Source: JBJXGE01 sp046154185 (GTDB lineage: Bacteria; Planctomycetota; UBA8108; UBA1146; JAJFFE01). From it: a stretch of 64,000 nt of DNA. The stretch is from assembly GCA_046154185.1 (NCBI GenBank), contig JBJXGE010000095.1:10344-74343 (forward strand), in the 5' to 3' direction. A program made the position numbers and the translations under genes. The notes under the pieces were generated by a model, which was given only the letters and a program-made list of their open reading frames with translations, did not search any database and was not told the origin of the DNA. Shown piece after piece: positions 28,001 to 36,894 of the stretch (positions are counted from its first letter, which is position 1; each line of letters opens with the position of its first letter).

Positions 28001-31000
28001 ACAACGTATTTCTACGACTACGAAGAGGCGTCATTGGGCGATCTCAACCAAGACGGAGAAACCGGCGATAATCGCGGCCTACTAGTTCGAGTCGATCGGG
28101 AGCCAGTGACGATCGGTCTCAGTGCCAACGCCGGCCCCGTCACCGTGTCGAGCCTGTATCAGTACAACGGTTTCGGCGACTTAACGCGCGTGATCGATCC
28201 CGAAGGCCGGACAACCGACATTCGCTATCATCCAGAAACTGACCCCGACGGCGACGGCGCAGACTTGATCGCCGGCAAGGACCTTTTCACCGGCGGCTAT
28301 CCCGAAGCAATCGTGCGCGATCCGGCGGGCAAGGCGCTGACTACGAGTTACAAGTTCGACCCGGCTGGAAACACGATTCAAGCGATCAATTCCCGCGGGC
28401 ACGTCACAACTTTTGAATACAACGCCGCGAATCAGCTCGTGCGAATTGTCGGACCAGCGATGGCGATGTTCGATGACGGCGCTTCCTACGAGCAAGCTCG
28501 TATCTATGATCCAAACGGGCGAATTGTCGCGCTATGGCGTTCGCTCCACAACGGCGACGACGATTCCATCGCCGACACACCTGGCTTCGAGCGGCCGGAT
28601 CACCTTGAGCAGCTCTTCACGTACGACGAATTCAACAACTGTACGTCCGAGACGTACGAGCTTGGTTTAGATCCCGAGTTCACCGACGAGTCGCTGACAT
28701 ACTCGTACGCATACGATGCCTCGCAGAATCTCGTGGCGGTCGTGCATCCGAATGGCGATATGGACACTTGGGAGTACGATGAGCGCGACCTGCTGCTACG
28801 GGCGACCGTTGGAGCCAACGACGGCGCCACGATACCGAGCACAGTAGAGTACGACTATGACGGCAATCTCAATGTGGTTGAAGTGCGGTATCCGAACCCG
28901 CTGCGACGCGAGATTCGTGCTTACGATCCCTTCGACCGTGTCGCGACGCTTCACGAGACCGGCATCGATTCGACCACAGAGTTGACGTACGACGCAAACT
29001 CGAATCTCTTGGCAATGCAAATCTTCGGACCTTGGGATAGCGGCCAGCCGGTAGTGGAACTCGTCTCGACGGAATGGGATTTCGACGAGCTGGATCGACC
29101 GTATCGAACTCGAGAGCACCTGTTCCGACGATCCGATCACAGTGGCTTACAAGCCGGCGCACTGACTGAGTCCGTCGCTGAGACTGAGTTCGACCGCGCC
29201 GGCCTCCCAGTCCGCATCGTGAACGCGCATGGAAATGAGTTCCAAGCGACTTACGATGCCGTCGGTCGTGTCAGTCAAGTCATCGATCCCGCGGGCAACA
29301 TCCGGCAACTTGTCTACGGGGACGGCGAGAACGTGACCGCGGAAATCTCTTACGATTTCAACGCAGACGGCACGGCGGACATATTCACGCTTCAGTACGC
29401 GTTCGATGAGCTTGATCGAATAAGAACGCGAATCGACGACAACGGCGATCTCACGACTTTTGTGCTCGATTCGCGAGGACTCGTCACAGCCGATATCGAT
29501 CCCGAAGGACGCATCACTCGCCGCCGATTTGATGGGCGAAGCCGGCTCTACCGCGAGCGGCGCACGATCGGGCCCGGCGTCGAGGTTGACTTGCAGCTCG
29601 GCTGGACCGCGCGAGACCAACAAGAGTACTACCGCGATGGTCTCGGGCGAGTAACGAGCTATGTCTACGACAGCCATAATCGACTAGTGGCGCAAACCAA
29701 CGCCGATGGGACGACTCAACTTCGGTCATGGGACGTCGAGAGCAACCTCACTCAACTTACTCGAGAGAATGGTGAGGTCGTGGAGTTCAGCTACGACGCA
29801 GGCAATCGTCCGATTGAGCGACGGTATCGCACTAGCAGCGGACAGCCACCCGCGCTCGTCGACCAGTTCGACTATGACGGAACCTCTCAACTCACGAAAG
29901 TCCGCCAGATCGGCGGCCCTTCAGAATCGTACATTCGCGATAGTCGCGGTTTAGTCCTTGAACAGGCCCAGAGCATTCCGGGGCAGCCGAATCGACGTTT
30001 CGTGGCCGATCGCGACGCACTCGGAAATCTGACCCAACTCGGGTACCCTGGGGGGCGGACACTGACCTTCGATAGCTACAATCCTCAGGAACTCGTCACG
30101 GCACTGACCACCGACGACGCGAGCTTCGATTTCACTTACGACGGTCTCGGCCGTCTCTCGGCCCAGTTGCCCAGCAACGGAGTCGACCTTCACTTGGATT
30201 ATGACAATGTCAAACGAGTCATCGCACACCGCTTTGGCCCCGAAGCTGCACGTCGTTGGCAACTCGACGAAACATACGACGCCGCCGGCCATCGGCGCGC
30301 CGAGGAACTTCTAGACTACGAGTTCGGTGAAGCCGGTGCTCGAGTGTACGCACTCGACAGTCATTACCGCGCCGTCGGCTTCATCCGGGCACTCGACAGC
30401 TCGCTACTTCCGGGGGCCCTCCTCGATTTCACGCAGGTCGAGGCTGGCGACGGTCAGGATTACGAGTCGGTCCAGTACGACTTCGCTTCCAACGCGGTAT
30501 CCGTCTCGCTCGCGACTGGGACTCACTTCGCGATACCAAATAGCATGAATCAAATTGACGGCATAGGTTCGCTCGTCTCGAATTGCACGTGGGATCAAAA
30601 TGGCCGGCTACTCACGTTCGAGCGCGGTGGTGAGGGCTTCGCGTTGACTTGGAACCTTCGTGACGAGTTGATCGGCATAGAACGAACCAGCCCGAGTTCC
30701 GAAGTGATTGCAGAATACAGCTACTATCCGAGCGGTATGCGAGCATCCAAAGTCGCCGGCGGCGCGGAGCAGTTTTTTTATGGACCGAGCGCCACAGTCT
30801 GCGAAATATACGACTCGACGGGGGCCATCGAAGCCGAATTCGTGCACAAGTCGGACGAAGACCAGCCGTTGGTCATGTTCCAAGACGTCGACGGCTCGCC
30901 GTCCACCGGATCTCTGGGTGGTCGAGAACCGTACTACTACCACCAAAACCCGCGTGGCGATGTCATCGCGCTCACCGATGCACAAGGGGCAGTCGTCGAA

Positions 31001-32107
31001 CGATTTGACTACGACCTGTTTGGATCACCTCGCCATCTTACTCCTGACTACTCTCCGCTAGTAACAGGTCTGACTCCCAATCCATTTCTCTTTGGCGGTG
31101 CCTTTTGGGACGCCGAGTCAGGACTCTACGCGATGCGGGCCCGATACTACGACCCACAACTTCGCCGATTCCTGAGTCGGGATCCGGAAGCCGACGACAG
31201 CCTCGGCAATCTATATAGTCCGTTCGAAAACCACGCAGGACAGTTCCGGGATCCTTCCGGCCGCCGAAAGTCAAAGATAGAAAAGCCCGCCGGCGTTACC
31301 AACGAACAATTTAATCTGATGGTGACGACAATCGTCGAATATTTGAACGAGCTAGCGAAGGGAACGGGTTACTCGATAGCCCCGAAGGAGAACGGCGTCC
31401 TGATTATCACGCACAAACCGGAGAGTTCATTTTACGACAAGAACACAAGACTGCGGGCGGACTTCTTCAGCATACTTATGGACATGCAGACACATGCGAC
31501 GTTTCAGTTAGTGATCCAACCCATGAATGATCATCCGTCGAAAGCCCGGGCAAGTTGGACACCACTTGAGCACCACGCCACGCTTCGATTTAATCCGTTC
31601 AAGGACTGCTACTTTGTTCGCCCAACCGATTTCGAAGGAGAACGGCGAGACGAGTATTTCAGAGACCTCCCAAAAGTTCCTCGCAACTGGATCATCGCCA
31701 AGCCCATCATCGTTTTCGCACACGAGCTTGGCCACATTGTCTGGCGATTCCGGGCCTCAAAGGAAACAACGGGGGGATCCGGTAACGACGCGAGGTACCG
31801 GATTGGTCCAGGCAATGAGCCCTCATTCGGTTCAAACAAGGGGAAAGGTGATCTCATGGAAGGATACGCCATGGGATGGGAAAACGTATTTCGATCATTT
31901 CTCGGATTTAAGCCTCGAGATTTCTACAGGGCCTTCATTACCGATCAACTCGGCGGGACGTGCCTAGGAGAAAACGATTGTAGGTGCGGAAGCGATGACA
32001 AATTGGACTGTTCCGACAGAGGCGATGGCGACCCCTACAGAAAAGAAAACACTCTTCCTGAGGGGAGGCCCCGTTACCGGGTCTCCGACATGATTTGTCC
32101 AAAGTAG
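25100..32107 (+). CDS. Giant RHS/YD-repeat surface protein with PKD, internal dockerin-like module and HELGH C-terminal domain
   Basis: Encodes 2335 residues. Signal peptide 1-25 (ARLPAFALLANLTLATLSSA). A PKD domain lies at ~240-325 (SPDSGDAPLQVAFTSQS, YSWDLNGDS), then an FN3-like segment. An RHS entry domain (DPVNLATGAF, GLDFVWDRTYDSN) starts at about 440. At ~512-597 it is interrupted by a dockerin-like module (CNNDAAINLGD, DSNDDGGLDIAD, ending in CADYSGCP). YD repeats run to about 1940. The RHS core end contains ESGLYAMRARYYDPQLRRFL and FRDPSGRR. The last ~280 residues form a separate domain with zinc motif HELGH (2208-2212) and a downstream GDLMEGYAMGWEN. The layout matches polymorphic-toxin RHS proteins. 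The C-terminal part is AT-richer than the shell. Confidence 0.88.
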   Translation: MSKSTARLPAFALLANLTLATLSSAQVVEILRSGLSATAVQLTSIGPTADYVIYEGIGGAGQWSVVCVGTCSPPVDICVGVDAGTMPPGMFLTSGNPVCGPNGAAVTFAWLPGYCQAGWYAVTFTYQVAGGTLVEQAVSFEVINVNRFPTLTSSPIGIPSAFVGDLVEVTLIAADADETECGDDSVAVMVNQVPGGSLMNEVWSWDTTGVAPGFYLAEFVAADTEGGVSNHAVFIFLFDPPCIPPTATFVASPDSGDAPLQVAFTSQSTGTPPLSYSWDLNGDSISDSTAASPTYSYLTPGSFAVTLTVTNACGSAVLRSLIEVANCTGPTELVSKHTPAGRDLRWNNRSHPAAGSPPYERIVIARTGGPSEMSWELAGHVEHFVDSTVVAGVMYTYTVTGHCSMDRTGATATTIVSDGVRPPSPDGSRSRPQHTVTSPKGGDPVNLATGAFALRVEDVRIPGRGGLDFVWDRTYDSNTIYEDMEFGTAWTADYLQRLVRIDIPGQGSEFVRSDCNNDAAINLGDPITILSFLFSSGAIGACEDACDSNDDGGLDIADAIFALTYLFAGGSQPPSPFPKCGPDPGGDVLECADYSGCPAAAYDLRYFGGNGRIDDFEYLDGVEWRVNAHYFRELLHVPTTAEFHMVRAAALRYVFHDFTTGAASGALKRIEDRLGNRIEFMHTHGWLTSATDTFGRIVHFLHDEVGRIDRVVDFSGRTWDYHYDEGLGGTSGRLATVLLPEVTDTSTGNDFAGDERRSESYTYDSSESDPFRENRLLTLVAPNGNVSLENQYSDEPGSLGKVIAQRYGSGWFQLHYETISQLIGDETATMLAIINDRRGAVVEYRMNELGNLVSFREYTGLADPMTPTTLTDNRPGTPLRPTDPPYFESTAEYDDDGRLLRYTFPRGNSASLVYNAAAAHRYGRLNIVGKSFESGSLGGTPTVLSTMTTYEPNFELVKTTTDARGHTTTYFYDYEEASLGDLNQDGETGDNRGLLVRVDREPVTIGLSANAGPVTVSSLYQYNGFGDLTRVIDPEGRTTDIRYHPETDPDGDGADLIAGKDLFTGGYPEAIVRDPAGKALTTSYKFDPAGNTIQAINSRGHVTTFEYNAANQLVRIVGPAMAMFDDGASYEQARIYDPNGRIVALWRSLHNGDDDSIADTPGFERPDHLEQLFTYDEFNNCTSETYELGLDPEFTDESLTYSYAYDASQNLVAVVHPNGDMDTWEYDERDLLLRATVGANDGATIPSTVEYDYDGNLNVVEVRYPNPLRREIRAYDPFDRVATLHETGIDSTTELTYDANSNLLAMQIFGPWDSGQPVVELVSTEWDFDELDRPYRTREHLFRRSDHSGLQAGALTESVAETEFDRAGLPVRIVNAHGNEFQATYDAVGRVSQVIDPAGNIRQLVYGDGENVTAEISYDFNADGTADIFTLQYAFDELDRIRTRIDDNGDLTTFVLDSRGLVTADIDPEGRITRRRFDGRSRLYRERRTIGPGVEVDLQLGWTARDQQEYYRDGLGRVTSYVYDSHNRLVAQTNADGTTQLRSWDVESNLTQLTRENGEVVEFSYDAGNRPIERRYRTSSGQPPALVDQFDYDGTSQLTKVRQIGGPSESYIRDSRGLVLEQAQSIPGQPNRRFVADRDALGNLTQLGYPGGRTLTFDSYNPQELVTALTTDDASFDFTYDGLGRLSAQLPSNGVDLHLDYDNVKRVIAHRFGPEAARRWQLDETYDAAGHRRAEELLDYEFGEAGARVYALDSHYRAVGFIRALDSSLLPGALLDFTQVEAGDGQDYESVQYDFASNAVSVSLATGTHFAIPNSMNQIDGIGSLVSNCTWDQNGRLLTFERGGEGFALTWNLRDELIGIERTSPSSEVIAEYSYYPSGMRASKVAGGAEQFFYGPSATVCEIYDSTGAIEAEFVHKSDEDQPLVMFQDVDGSPSTGSLGGREPYYYHQNPRGDVIALTDAQGAVVERFDYDLFGSPRHLTPDYSPLVTGLTPNPFLFGGAFWDAESGLYAMRARYYDPQLRRFLSRDPEADDSLGNLYSPFENHAGQFRDPSGRRKSKIEKPAGVTNEQFNLMVTTIVEYLNELAKGTGYSIAPKENGVLIITHKPESSFYDKNTRLRADFFSILMDMQTHATFQLVIQPMNDHPSKARASWTPLEHHATLRFNPFKDCYFVRPTDFEGERRDEYFRDLPKVPRNWIIAKPIIVFAHELGHIVWRFRASKETTGGSGNDARYRIGPGNEPSFGSNKGKGDLMEGYAMGWENVFRSFLGFKPRDFYRAFITDQLGGTCLGENDCRCGSDDKLDCSDRGDGDPYRKENTLPEGRPRYRVSDMICPK

Positions 32108-32200
32108 CTCCTGACGCTACCAGTCAGTGACGCGAACCAGAGTTCGTGCCCCGCGTATCGCCGCTTTCGTTAATCGCGTTCGAGGAAGGGTCACTCGAAC

Positions 32201-33304
32201 ATGAAAATCTCTATCGTGGTTTTCTCAAGTATCGAGTGCGCGTTCATCCTGCTGGCCGCGCTCGTCGGTTGCGGTTCCACTCCGCCGCGTGCCGTCCGCG
32301 TCCCTGACCCGGCCGAACAGCCACAACCGGTTTTCGTGGGGGCGCCGTCCCTATTTGAGACTCAGATCCCTCATGTCTCGAAGCTCGCCTTGTGCGGTGA
32401 GTATCTGTTAACGCGGCACGACTCGAAGTTCGACGGCTGCGTCCTGGTCACTCGTGCTCGCACCGGGGACGTCGCCTACGAATTCCGCGCCCTCGATTTT
32501 CAGCAGTTAGGATCACGAGCGCTGATCTTCACTGAGCGCATCTCGGAGTTCGATGGGCGCACGGGCGAGATTCGTGATCTCGGTTCGTGTCCGTTAACGA
32601 GCGAATGGGGGACTATCGTCGTTAGTCCAGACCGAAAGATCGCCGCATACTCAGCACGAAAGCTAGGCTCCCTGCGGTCCACCCACACGGCGCAACCGAC
32701 TTCGGTCGTCACAATTCCTGGCGGCGCATCGATCGCCGAAGTGCAGCCGTTTAAGTATCGGAACTATCCGCTTGCGTTTACGCCGGACGGAAAGTTCCTC
32801 CTACTGGGAGGGACAAATGCGAGGGGCAACCGAAAGTATCGGCTAGGCAGCGAAGTGTTGCTTTGGAGTGTCGATCACCACCAAATCCTAGAGCGCAGAC
32901 TGCCGTCGTGTCTTTCTGTCGTGGGCCAACTCGTCGTCGGCGACGACGAGTCCGGCTCGCTCATCGTCCTGGACAACAAGACAAGTATCACACTGATCGA
33001 ATTTGCGACCGGGAAACGAATCCTCACTCGTGAGCATGGACTCTGGTACTCGCGCGTCGCAACCGATGAGCAGAATGGCGTGCTCGCGTACGCAGCGAAA
33101 GACGCTATTGTCCTCCTCGACTTGAAGCGAGGAAATGAGTACGGGATCGCGCTCGAGTTTGATTACGTATATTCGCTCGCCTTGGACGTCGAGGTCGGGC
33201 TCCTCGCGGTCGCCATTGGAGTCCCCCGTTCGGGCCGGCCGGTTGTCTTCGACCGGCGGCAGGTTGTCTTCGACATCTCGGGGCTTGGACTGTCGCCCGA
33301 CTGA
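32201..33304 (+). CDS. Lipoprotein with WD40/YVTN-like propeller; possible partner of the RHS protein
   Basis: Encodes 367 residues. A lipoprotein signal peptide ends in LLAALVGCGS (lipobox, Cys about residue 24). The rest is beta-rich and resembles a WD40/quinoprotein-like propeller (IVVSPDRKIAAYSA; YPLAFTPDGKFLLLGG; EVLLWSVDHHQI; TGKRILTREHGLWYSRVATDE). It begins 93 bp after the RHS protein in the same direction. RHS toxin genes are usually followed by an immunity gene, so this is the positional candidate. Immunity proteins of this size and fold are not typical, and it could equally be an unrelated surface lipoprotein. Confidence 0.65.
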   Translation: MKISIVVFSSIECAFILLAALVGCGSTPPRAVRVPDPAEQPQPVFVGAPSLFETQIPHVSKLALCGEYLLTRHDSKFDGCVLVTRARTGDVAYEFRALDFQQLGSRALIFTERISEFDGRTGEIRDLGSCPLTSEWGTIVVSPDRKIAAYSARKLGSLRSTHTAQPTSVVTIPGGASIAEVQPFKYRNYPLAFTPDGKFLLLGGTNARGNRKYRLGSEVLLWSVDHHQILERRLPSCLSVVGQLVVGDDESGSLIVLDNKTSITLIEFATGKRILTREHGLWYSRVATDEQNGVLAYAAKDAIVLLDLKRGNEYGIALEFDYVYSLALDVEVGLLAVAIGVPRSGRPVVFDRRQVVFDISGLGLSPD

Positions 33305-33317
33305 CCGACGATTCGCA

Positions 33318-33352
33318 AGTCACGAGGCCTAACACCCCTCGCGGTCGTGACT
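33318..33352 (+). terminator. Hairpin downstream of the RHS/lipoprotein unit
   Basis: AGTCACGA (33318-33325) and TCGTGACT (33345-33352) form an 8-bp stem beginning 13 bp after the lipoprotein stop, with a possible inner GAGG/CCTC stem. No T-run follows. It lies between convergent genes. Confidence 0.35.
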
Positions 33353-33433
33353 CGGCCACGAAGGCTTCACCCGACGAGCTGCGCAGTTCTCACGTTCGCT
33401 CCTATGACCCGGAAGGTTGATCCACCTTGCCGC

Positions 33434-33958
33434 TCACCGATTCAAAATCCGCATATAGGCGCGCCAGACTCCGACCTCCTGCGTGTAGCGCTTCGCCATG
33501 ACGCGGGAGATTTGCGCGAGATGGCTGAGGTCGTGAACTGCCCAGGTGGCGAGGAGCTGGCGCAGATCGACGCGGCCTAGCTCGGGATGCCGGCCGGGAA
33601 GCGATAGTTGCGCTTCGGTGAGACGCCAGCCGCGCAGAGTTTCGAGATTCGCGCGTCGCAGATCGGCGAAGCGTGCGAGAAGACGATCAAGAGACTGGCC
33701 GGCGAATCGCGTGAACTGCGCGAAGCGGTCAAAGGGTTCGAATGCCCGGTTCTCACCATGCTCGAGGATGATGCGCGCGCGCGGAATCCAGTCCGTCTCC
33801 TCGCCGTGAATCAGATGTCCGACAACGTCGAAGGCGCTCCACGTGTCGCCGCCTTCGTTGATCGCGTGCCAGGCGGGACTCGTCCCGCGCAAGAGGGCAG
33901 TGACGACGGCCGGCGTCCGCTCCAAGACGTCGATGGTTTCAGAAAGGGTGAAGCTCAC
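33434..33958 (-). CDS. DinB-superfamily protein
   Basis: Encodes 174 residues from GTG 33958. That start is chosen because GAGAGGAG lies 7 nt upstream and SFTLSETIDVLERTP is the usual N-terminus of this family; the open frame continues to 34063 without such a signal. The protein is a four-helix bundle with the metal-binding His pattern: DVVGHLIHGEETDWIPR in helix 2 and WAVHDLSHLAQISR near the C-terminus. DinB/YfiT-like proteins are putative metal-dependent hydrolases or thiol transferases. The specific substrate cannot be told. Transcribed divergently from the dockerin protein at 34119. Confidence 0.87.
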   Translation of the reverse strand: MSFTLSETIDVLERTPAVVTALLRGTSPAWHAINEGGDTWSAFDVVGHLIHGEETDWIPRARIILEHGENRAFEPFDRFAQFTRFAGQSLDRLLARFADLRRANLETLRGWRLTEAQLSLPGRHPELGRVDLRQLLATWAVHDLSHLAQISRVMAKRYTQEVGVWRAYMRILNR

Positions 33959-34118
33959 AGCGGTACTCCTCTCGCGTCGGCCAAGACTCTCATTCAATTG
34001 AGCGAGATGGCTGGCGGGCCGCGCCCACGCCATTGACTCGTCGATTGCGACCGGTAGCTTCATGCAAAGTGGAATCAGCGCGCAAGACGTTCAATTTGCG
34101 GCGCAATGGAGACGAAAC

Positions 34119-34934
34119 ATGAAGTCGATCACGCCCGGCGCGTTAGCAGTCTTCTTTTCACTCGTCGGTTCGGTTGCGACCTGCCGTGGCCAGACGAGCG
34201 AGCACGTCGTCGAAATCGTTGGCGCCGCCGCGCAGACGGGACAGCTTGTCGAAGTCAGTGTGCTCCACAGTAACTTCTCGACGGAAGACACGACCGGCTG
34301 GTCGTTGTCGGTGACGCACGATCCGAGCCAGATGACACTTGTCGTCGTCGAGCCCGGCCCGGACACGTTCGCCATCTGGGCAGGGTCGCCGCCTTACTTT
34401 TCGAGTTTCCAACTGACGGCGGCGGGATGGTCGCATGGCGTCGTGCTCAGCAGTTTCTTGCCCGACTTGCCGCCCGGCGCGGACTACCAATTAGAAATCG
34501 CCGAGTATGAGGTACTGATGGCGCCGGGCGAATCCGCCGCGATTTGTTTTTGCGATTGCATCGGCGCGATTCCGGTGGCGACCGTCTTTGTGACGGGCTG
34601 CGGGACGGTGCACGTGCCGGAACAATTCTGCGGCTCCGTGTCCGTGCCGCTCGGCGAGTTTCGTCGTGCCGACTGCAACATCGATGGCGGCGTGGACATC
34701 ACCGACCCGATCCGCATTCTCGACTATTTGTTCACTGCCGGATTGCCGCCGCCGTGTCGCGACGCGTGCGACGTCAATGACGATGGCGAGCTCAATATTG
34801 CCGATGCGATCTACGCGCTGGCCGCTTTGATCCTGCCCGGCTCACCGCCAGTGCCGGCGCCCGGCGCCTTCTCCTGCGGCGTCGACCCGACGAGCGACGG
34901 ACTCGACTGCGCAACCTACATGACCTGCCCGTAG
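34119..34934 (+). CDS. Secreted protein with cohesin-like beta-sandwich and dockerin-like C-terminus
   Basis: Encodes 271 residues from ATG 34119 (GGAGA upstream). Signal peptide SITPGALAVFFSLVGSVATCRG. Residues ~30-175 are beta-rich. WSLSVTHDPSQMTLVVVEPG is reminiscent of cohesin or other Ig-like sandwiches. The C-terminal ~95 residues are the shared module: RRADCNIDGGVDITD, DVNDDGELNIAD, CGVDPTSDGLDC and terminal MTCP. Having a cohesin-like and a dockerin-like part in one chain suggests self-assembly, but this is a fold guess. It is convergent with the DUF4058-type gene. Confidence 0.75.
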   Translation: MKSITPGALAVFFSLVGSVATCRGQTSEHVVEIVGAAAQTGQLVEVSVLHSNFSTEDTTGWSLSVTHDPSQMTLVVVEPGPDTFAIWAGSPPYFSSFQLTAAGWSHGVVLSSFLPDLPPGADYQLEIAEYEVLMAPGESAAICFCDCIGAIPVATVFVTGCGTVHVPEQFCGSVSVPLGEFRRADCNIDGGVDITDPIRILDYLFTAGLPPPCRDACDVNDDGELNIADAIYALAALILPGSPPVPAPGAFSCGVDPTSDGLDCATYMTCP

Positions 34935-34989
34935 GAATCGAAAACGTCGATGCCTCGCCCTGAAGCGACGAAGCTTCGACAATCGACGC

Positions 34990-35724
34990 TCAAAACACGC
35001 TTTCGAGTACTTGTCGCCAGCGAGTCGGGACGCCAGCAAACGCTGACTGATAGCAGCGGTCGAGCGGCACGTTCACGTAAGCTCTCGGCTCGAGGAAAAG
35101 CGGCATATCTGGGAGCGCGTCGCCGACAGCAATCGGCTCGACATACGCGCGCGTCGTGTCACCGGATTCATACGACGCCAGCGTGAGTCGTTTGTCCGTC
35201 GGCGCCAAGTACTCAACGCCGCTGATCTCCGCCCAAATCGCTCCGTGAATCCCCTGCGGATCACGAACACTCGGCGGATGCAGATCGAGGATCAACAGGT
35301 GGATTCGCTGCTCAAGGAGGTCCGCCGCCTTCTCGACGAATGCACGAAACGCGCCTCTCCCGCCCTTGTTGCCCGGCGAAACGATTTCGACGATCGCGAC
35401 AACACGATCCCCCGAGACATGGCGTACTGTGATGGTGTTCTGCTTGCGTCGATAAAACTCTAGATCCGCCTCAGCGGTCACGCGGACTTTCGGTGGCGCG
35501 AGTTGCAGCCCCGAGCCCGTCATAGGTGTGGCGCGTACGTTCCCAGGCGGTGACTCTAGCGTCAGCACATCTGGACCAAAGCCGGCCGCGTGTTGCTCAG
35601 CCAGCGCATAATAGTCCGCAGGCAAAATGCCGGAATTGAGTGCACGCTTGATCTCCTCGATCCACCCGTGGTGGAAATCGTGAAAAATTCCGGCTTCAAC
35701 TCGAGTCCAATCGTGGACGGGCAT
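34990..35724 (-). CDS. DUF4058-type protein
   Basis: Encodes 244 residues from ATG 35724, with AGGAG 6 nt upstream; the frame is open to 35805 without support. The N-terminus MPVHDWTRVEAGIFHDFHHG is characteristic of a group of conserved proteins common in Planctomycetota. ILPADYYALAEQHAAGFGPD follows. The central VVAIVEIVSPGNKGGRGAFRAFVEK and LLILDLHPPSVRDP segments resemble PD-(D/E)xK nuclease or Uma2-like cores (E-V-x-S and LDLH). The function is not established. The protein is cytoplasmic, with no signal peptide. Confidence 0.75.
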   Translation of the reverse strand: MPVHDWTRVEAGIFHDFHHGWIEEIKRALNSGILPADYYALAEQHAAGFGPDVLTLESPPGNVRATPMTGSGLQLAPPKVRVTAEADLEFYRRKQNTITVRHVSGDRVVAIVEIVSPGNKGGRGAFRAFVEKAADLLEQRIHLLILDLHPPSVRDPQGIHGAIWAEISGVEYLAPTDKRLTLASYESGDTTRAYVEPIAVGDALPDMPLFLEPRAYVNVPLDRCYQSAFAGVPTRWRQVLESVF

Positions 35725-35865
35725 GGCGATCTCCTGAGCTAGCACTCGTTGAGCCGAGTGATTATAGCCCCGCAAGCGATAATGCAAACTACGCCATGCC
35801 GTCACGAGTGATGACGCGACGAGTCATGTCGCCTGAATACACGAACACCGGGAGCTCGAAAACAC

Positions 35866-36051
35866 TTAGCCTGCCCACTCCGCCGGCCGTGGTCCCCAAT
35901 CGCCGGGGTCGAGAAATTCCGCTAGCCAGTCGCCGAGTCCTCGGTCGTAGACGTCGCGGCACGCGCGCTCACCGCCGTCTTGCCAGGTCGCCGCGGCGGC
36001 GAAAGCAAAGAACCGCGCGGAACTCTGCGAAGTCATGTTACGGTTGACCAT
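35866..36051 (-). CDS. Small hypothetical protein
   Basis: Encodes 61 residues starting at ATG 36051 (or ATG 36036). Codon third positions are mostly G/C, like the neighbouring genes, and the composition looks protein-like (TWQDGG, DVYDRGLGDWLAEFLDPGDW, RPAEWAG). The ribosome-binding site is weak (GGAAG about 11 nt upstream). No family is recognised. It occupies most of the gap between the DUF4058-type gene and the anti-sigma factor. Confidence 0.35.
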   Translation of the reverse strand: MVNRNMTSQSSARFFAFAAAATWQDGGERACRDVYDRGLGDWLAEFLDPGDWGPRPAEWAG

Positions 36052-36123
36052 GAACCGATCGATCTTCCGAAACGCGCGTTCACCGCAGCCGCGACGTCGG
36101 GTGCTATCTGGAATTTTGACCGG

Positions 36124-36894
36124 TCACGCGCTCCTGCGAGTCAATCCTGCTAAGACGTTGTCCACAGCGTGGCGAGACGCCGCCAGGATCCGGACATCGC
36201 CGAAGTCTCTAACACCCACTTTCACGCCGGCGAATTCTCTCAAACTTTGCTCGGAAAATTCCTCGACCACAGCAGGCCATCCACCGTTGCTTGGTCTTGC
36301 GAGCACGAGTAGCAGCGGCTCACCGCAGCAGTTCAGACGCACTTCAGAGTAGGCCCGCCCCTCAGCGTCTGAACGCGCAATAATCGAGACCACCTGAAAA
36401 GCAGTGTGCCCTGCGGCCGTCAATTCAGAAACGCCGGTAAACGCCAAGTTCAGCGACTCCTTCAGAAAGGCATCGAGCGCCTCGGTTCCCAGAGCGTGGT
36501 CCACGACCGAGAACGGCAGGTTGCCCGAAGTCTCGGCTGCGAATTGCTGCACGAATCCTGGTGCGCTTTGAACACTTGGTCGTGCCCAAAACGCGATGCC
36601 GCCGATCACCGCGAATAGCAGGCACGCCGCTACTGCCCATGCGCGTCTTTTCAGCGTCACCCGCCTGGGGGAGGGCGCACGCACGGCCTGGGTCAACGAT
36701 AACCACAGATCATCGGGCATGACGTCTTTGCAGAGGCGTTCCCGAATCAGCCGATCGGCGAGCTCCTCGGCAGCGAATCGCGCCGCACAGTCCGGGCAAA
36801 CTCGCAAGTGCTCGCTGACATCGAAGGTCTTGGTGGCTCCGAGATCGGAGTCCAGATACGGGCTGAGCCAGCTTCGGGCTTCTTTACAGTTCAT
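36124..36894 (-). CDS. Anti-sigma factor with N-terminal zinc finger and one membrane helix
   Basis: Encodes 256 residues. The N-terminal zf-HC2/ZAS domain MNCKEARSWLSPYLDSDLG plus HLRVCPDCAARF gives the Hx3Cx2C zinc motif (residues ~28-37) used to bind ECF sigma factors. One transmembrane segment (AVAACLLFAVIGGIAFWA, ~83-101) separates it from a ~150-residue extracytoplasmic domain. Its start overlaps the sigma gene stop (ATGA, 36891-36894), the standard arrangement for a cognate pair. The sensed signal is unknown. The pair is divergent from the arsenic operon at 37966. Confidence 0.87.
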   Translation of the reverse strand: MNCKEARSWLSPYLDSDLGATKTFDVSEHLRVCPDCAARFAAEELADRLIRERLCKDVMPDDLWLSLTQAVRAPSPRRVTLKRRAWAVAACLLFAVIGGIAFWARPSVQSAPGFVQQFAAETSGNLPFSVVDHALGTEALDAFLKESLNLAFTGVSELTAAGHTAFQVVSIIARSDAEGRAYSEVRLNCCGEPLLLVLARPSNGGWPAVVEEFSEQSLREFAGVKVGVRDFGDVRILAASRHAVDNVLAGLTRRSA

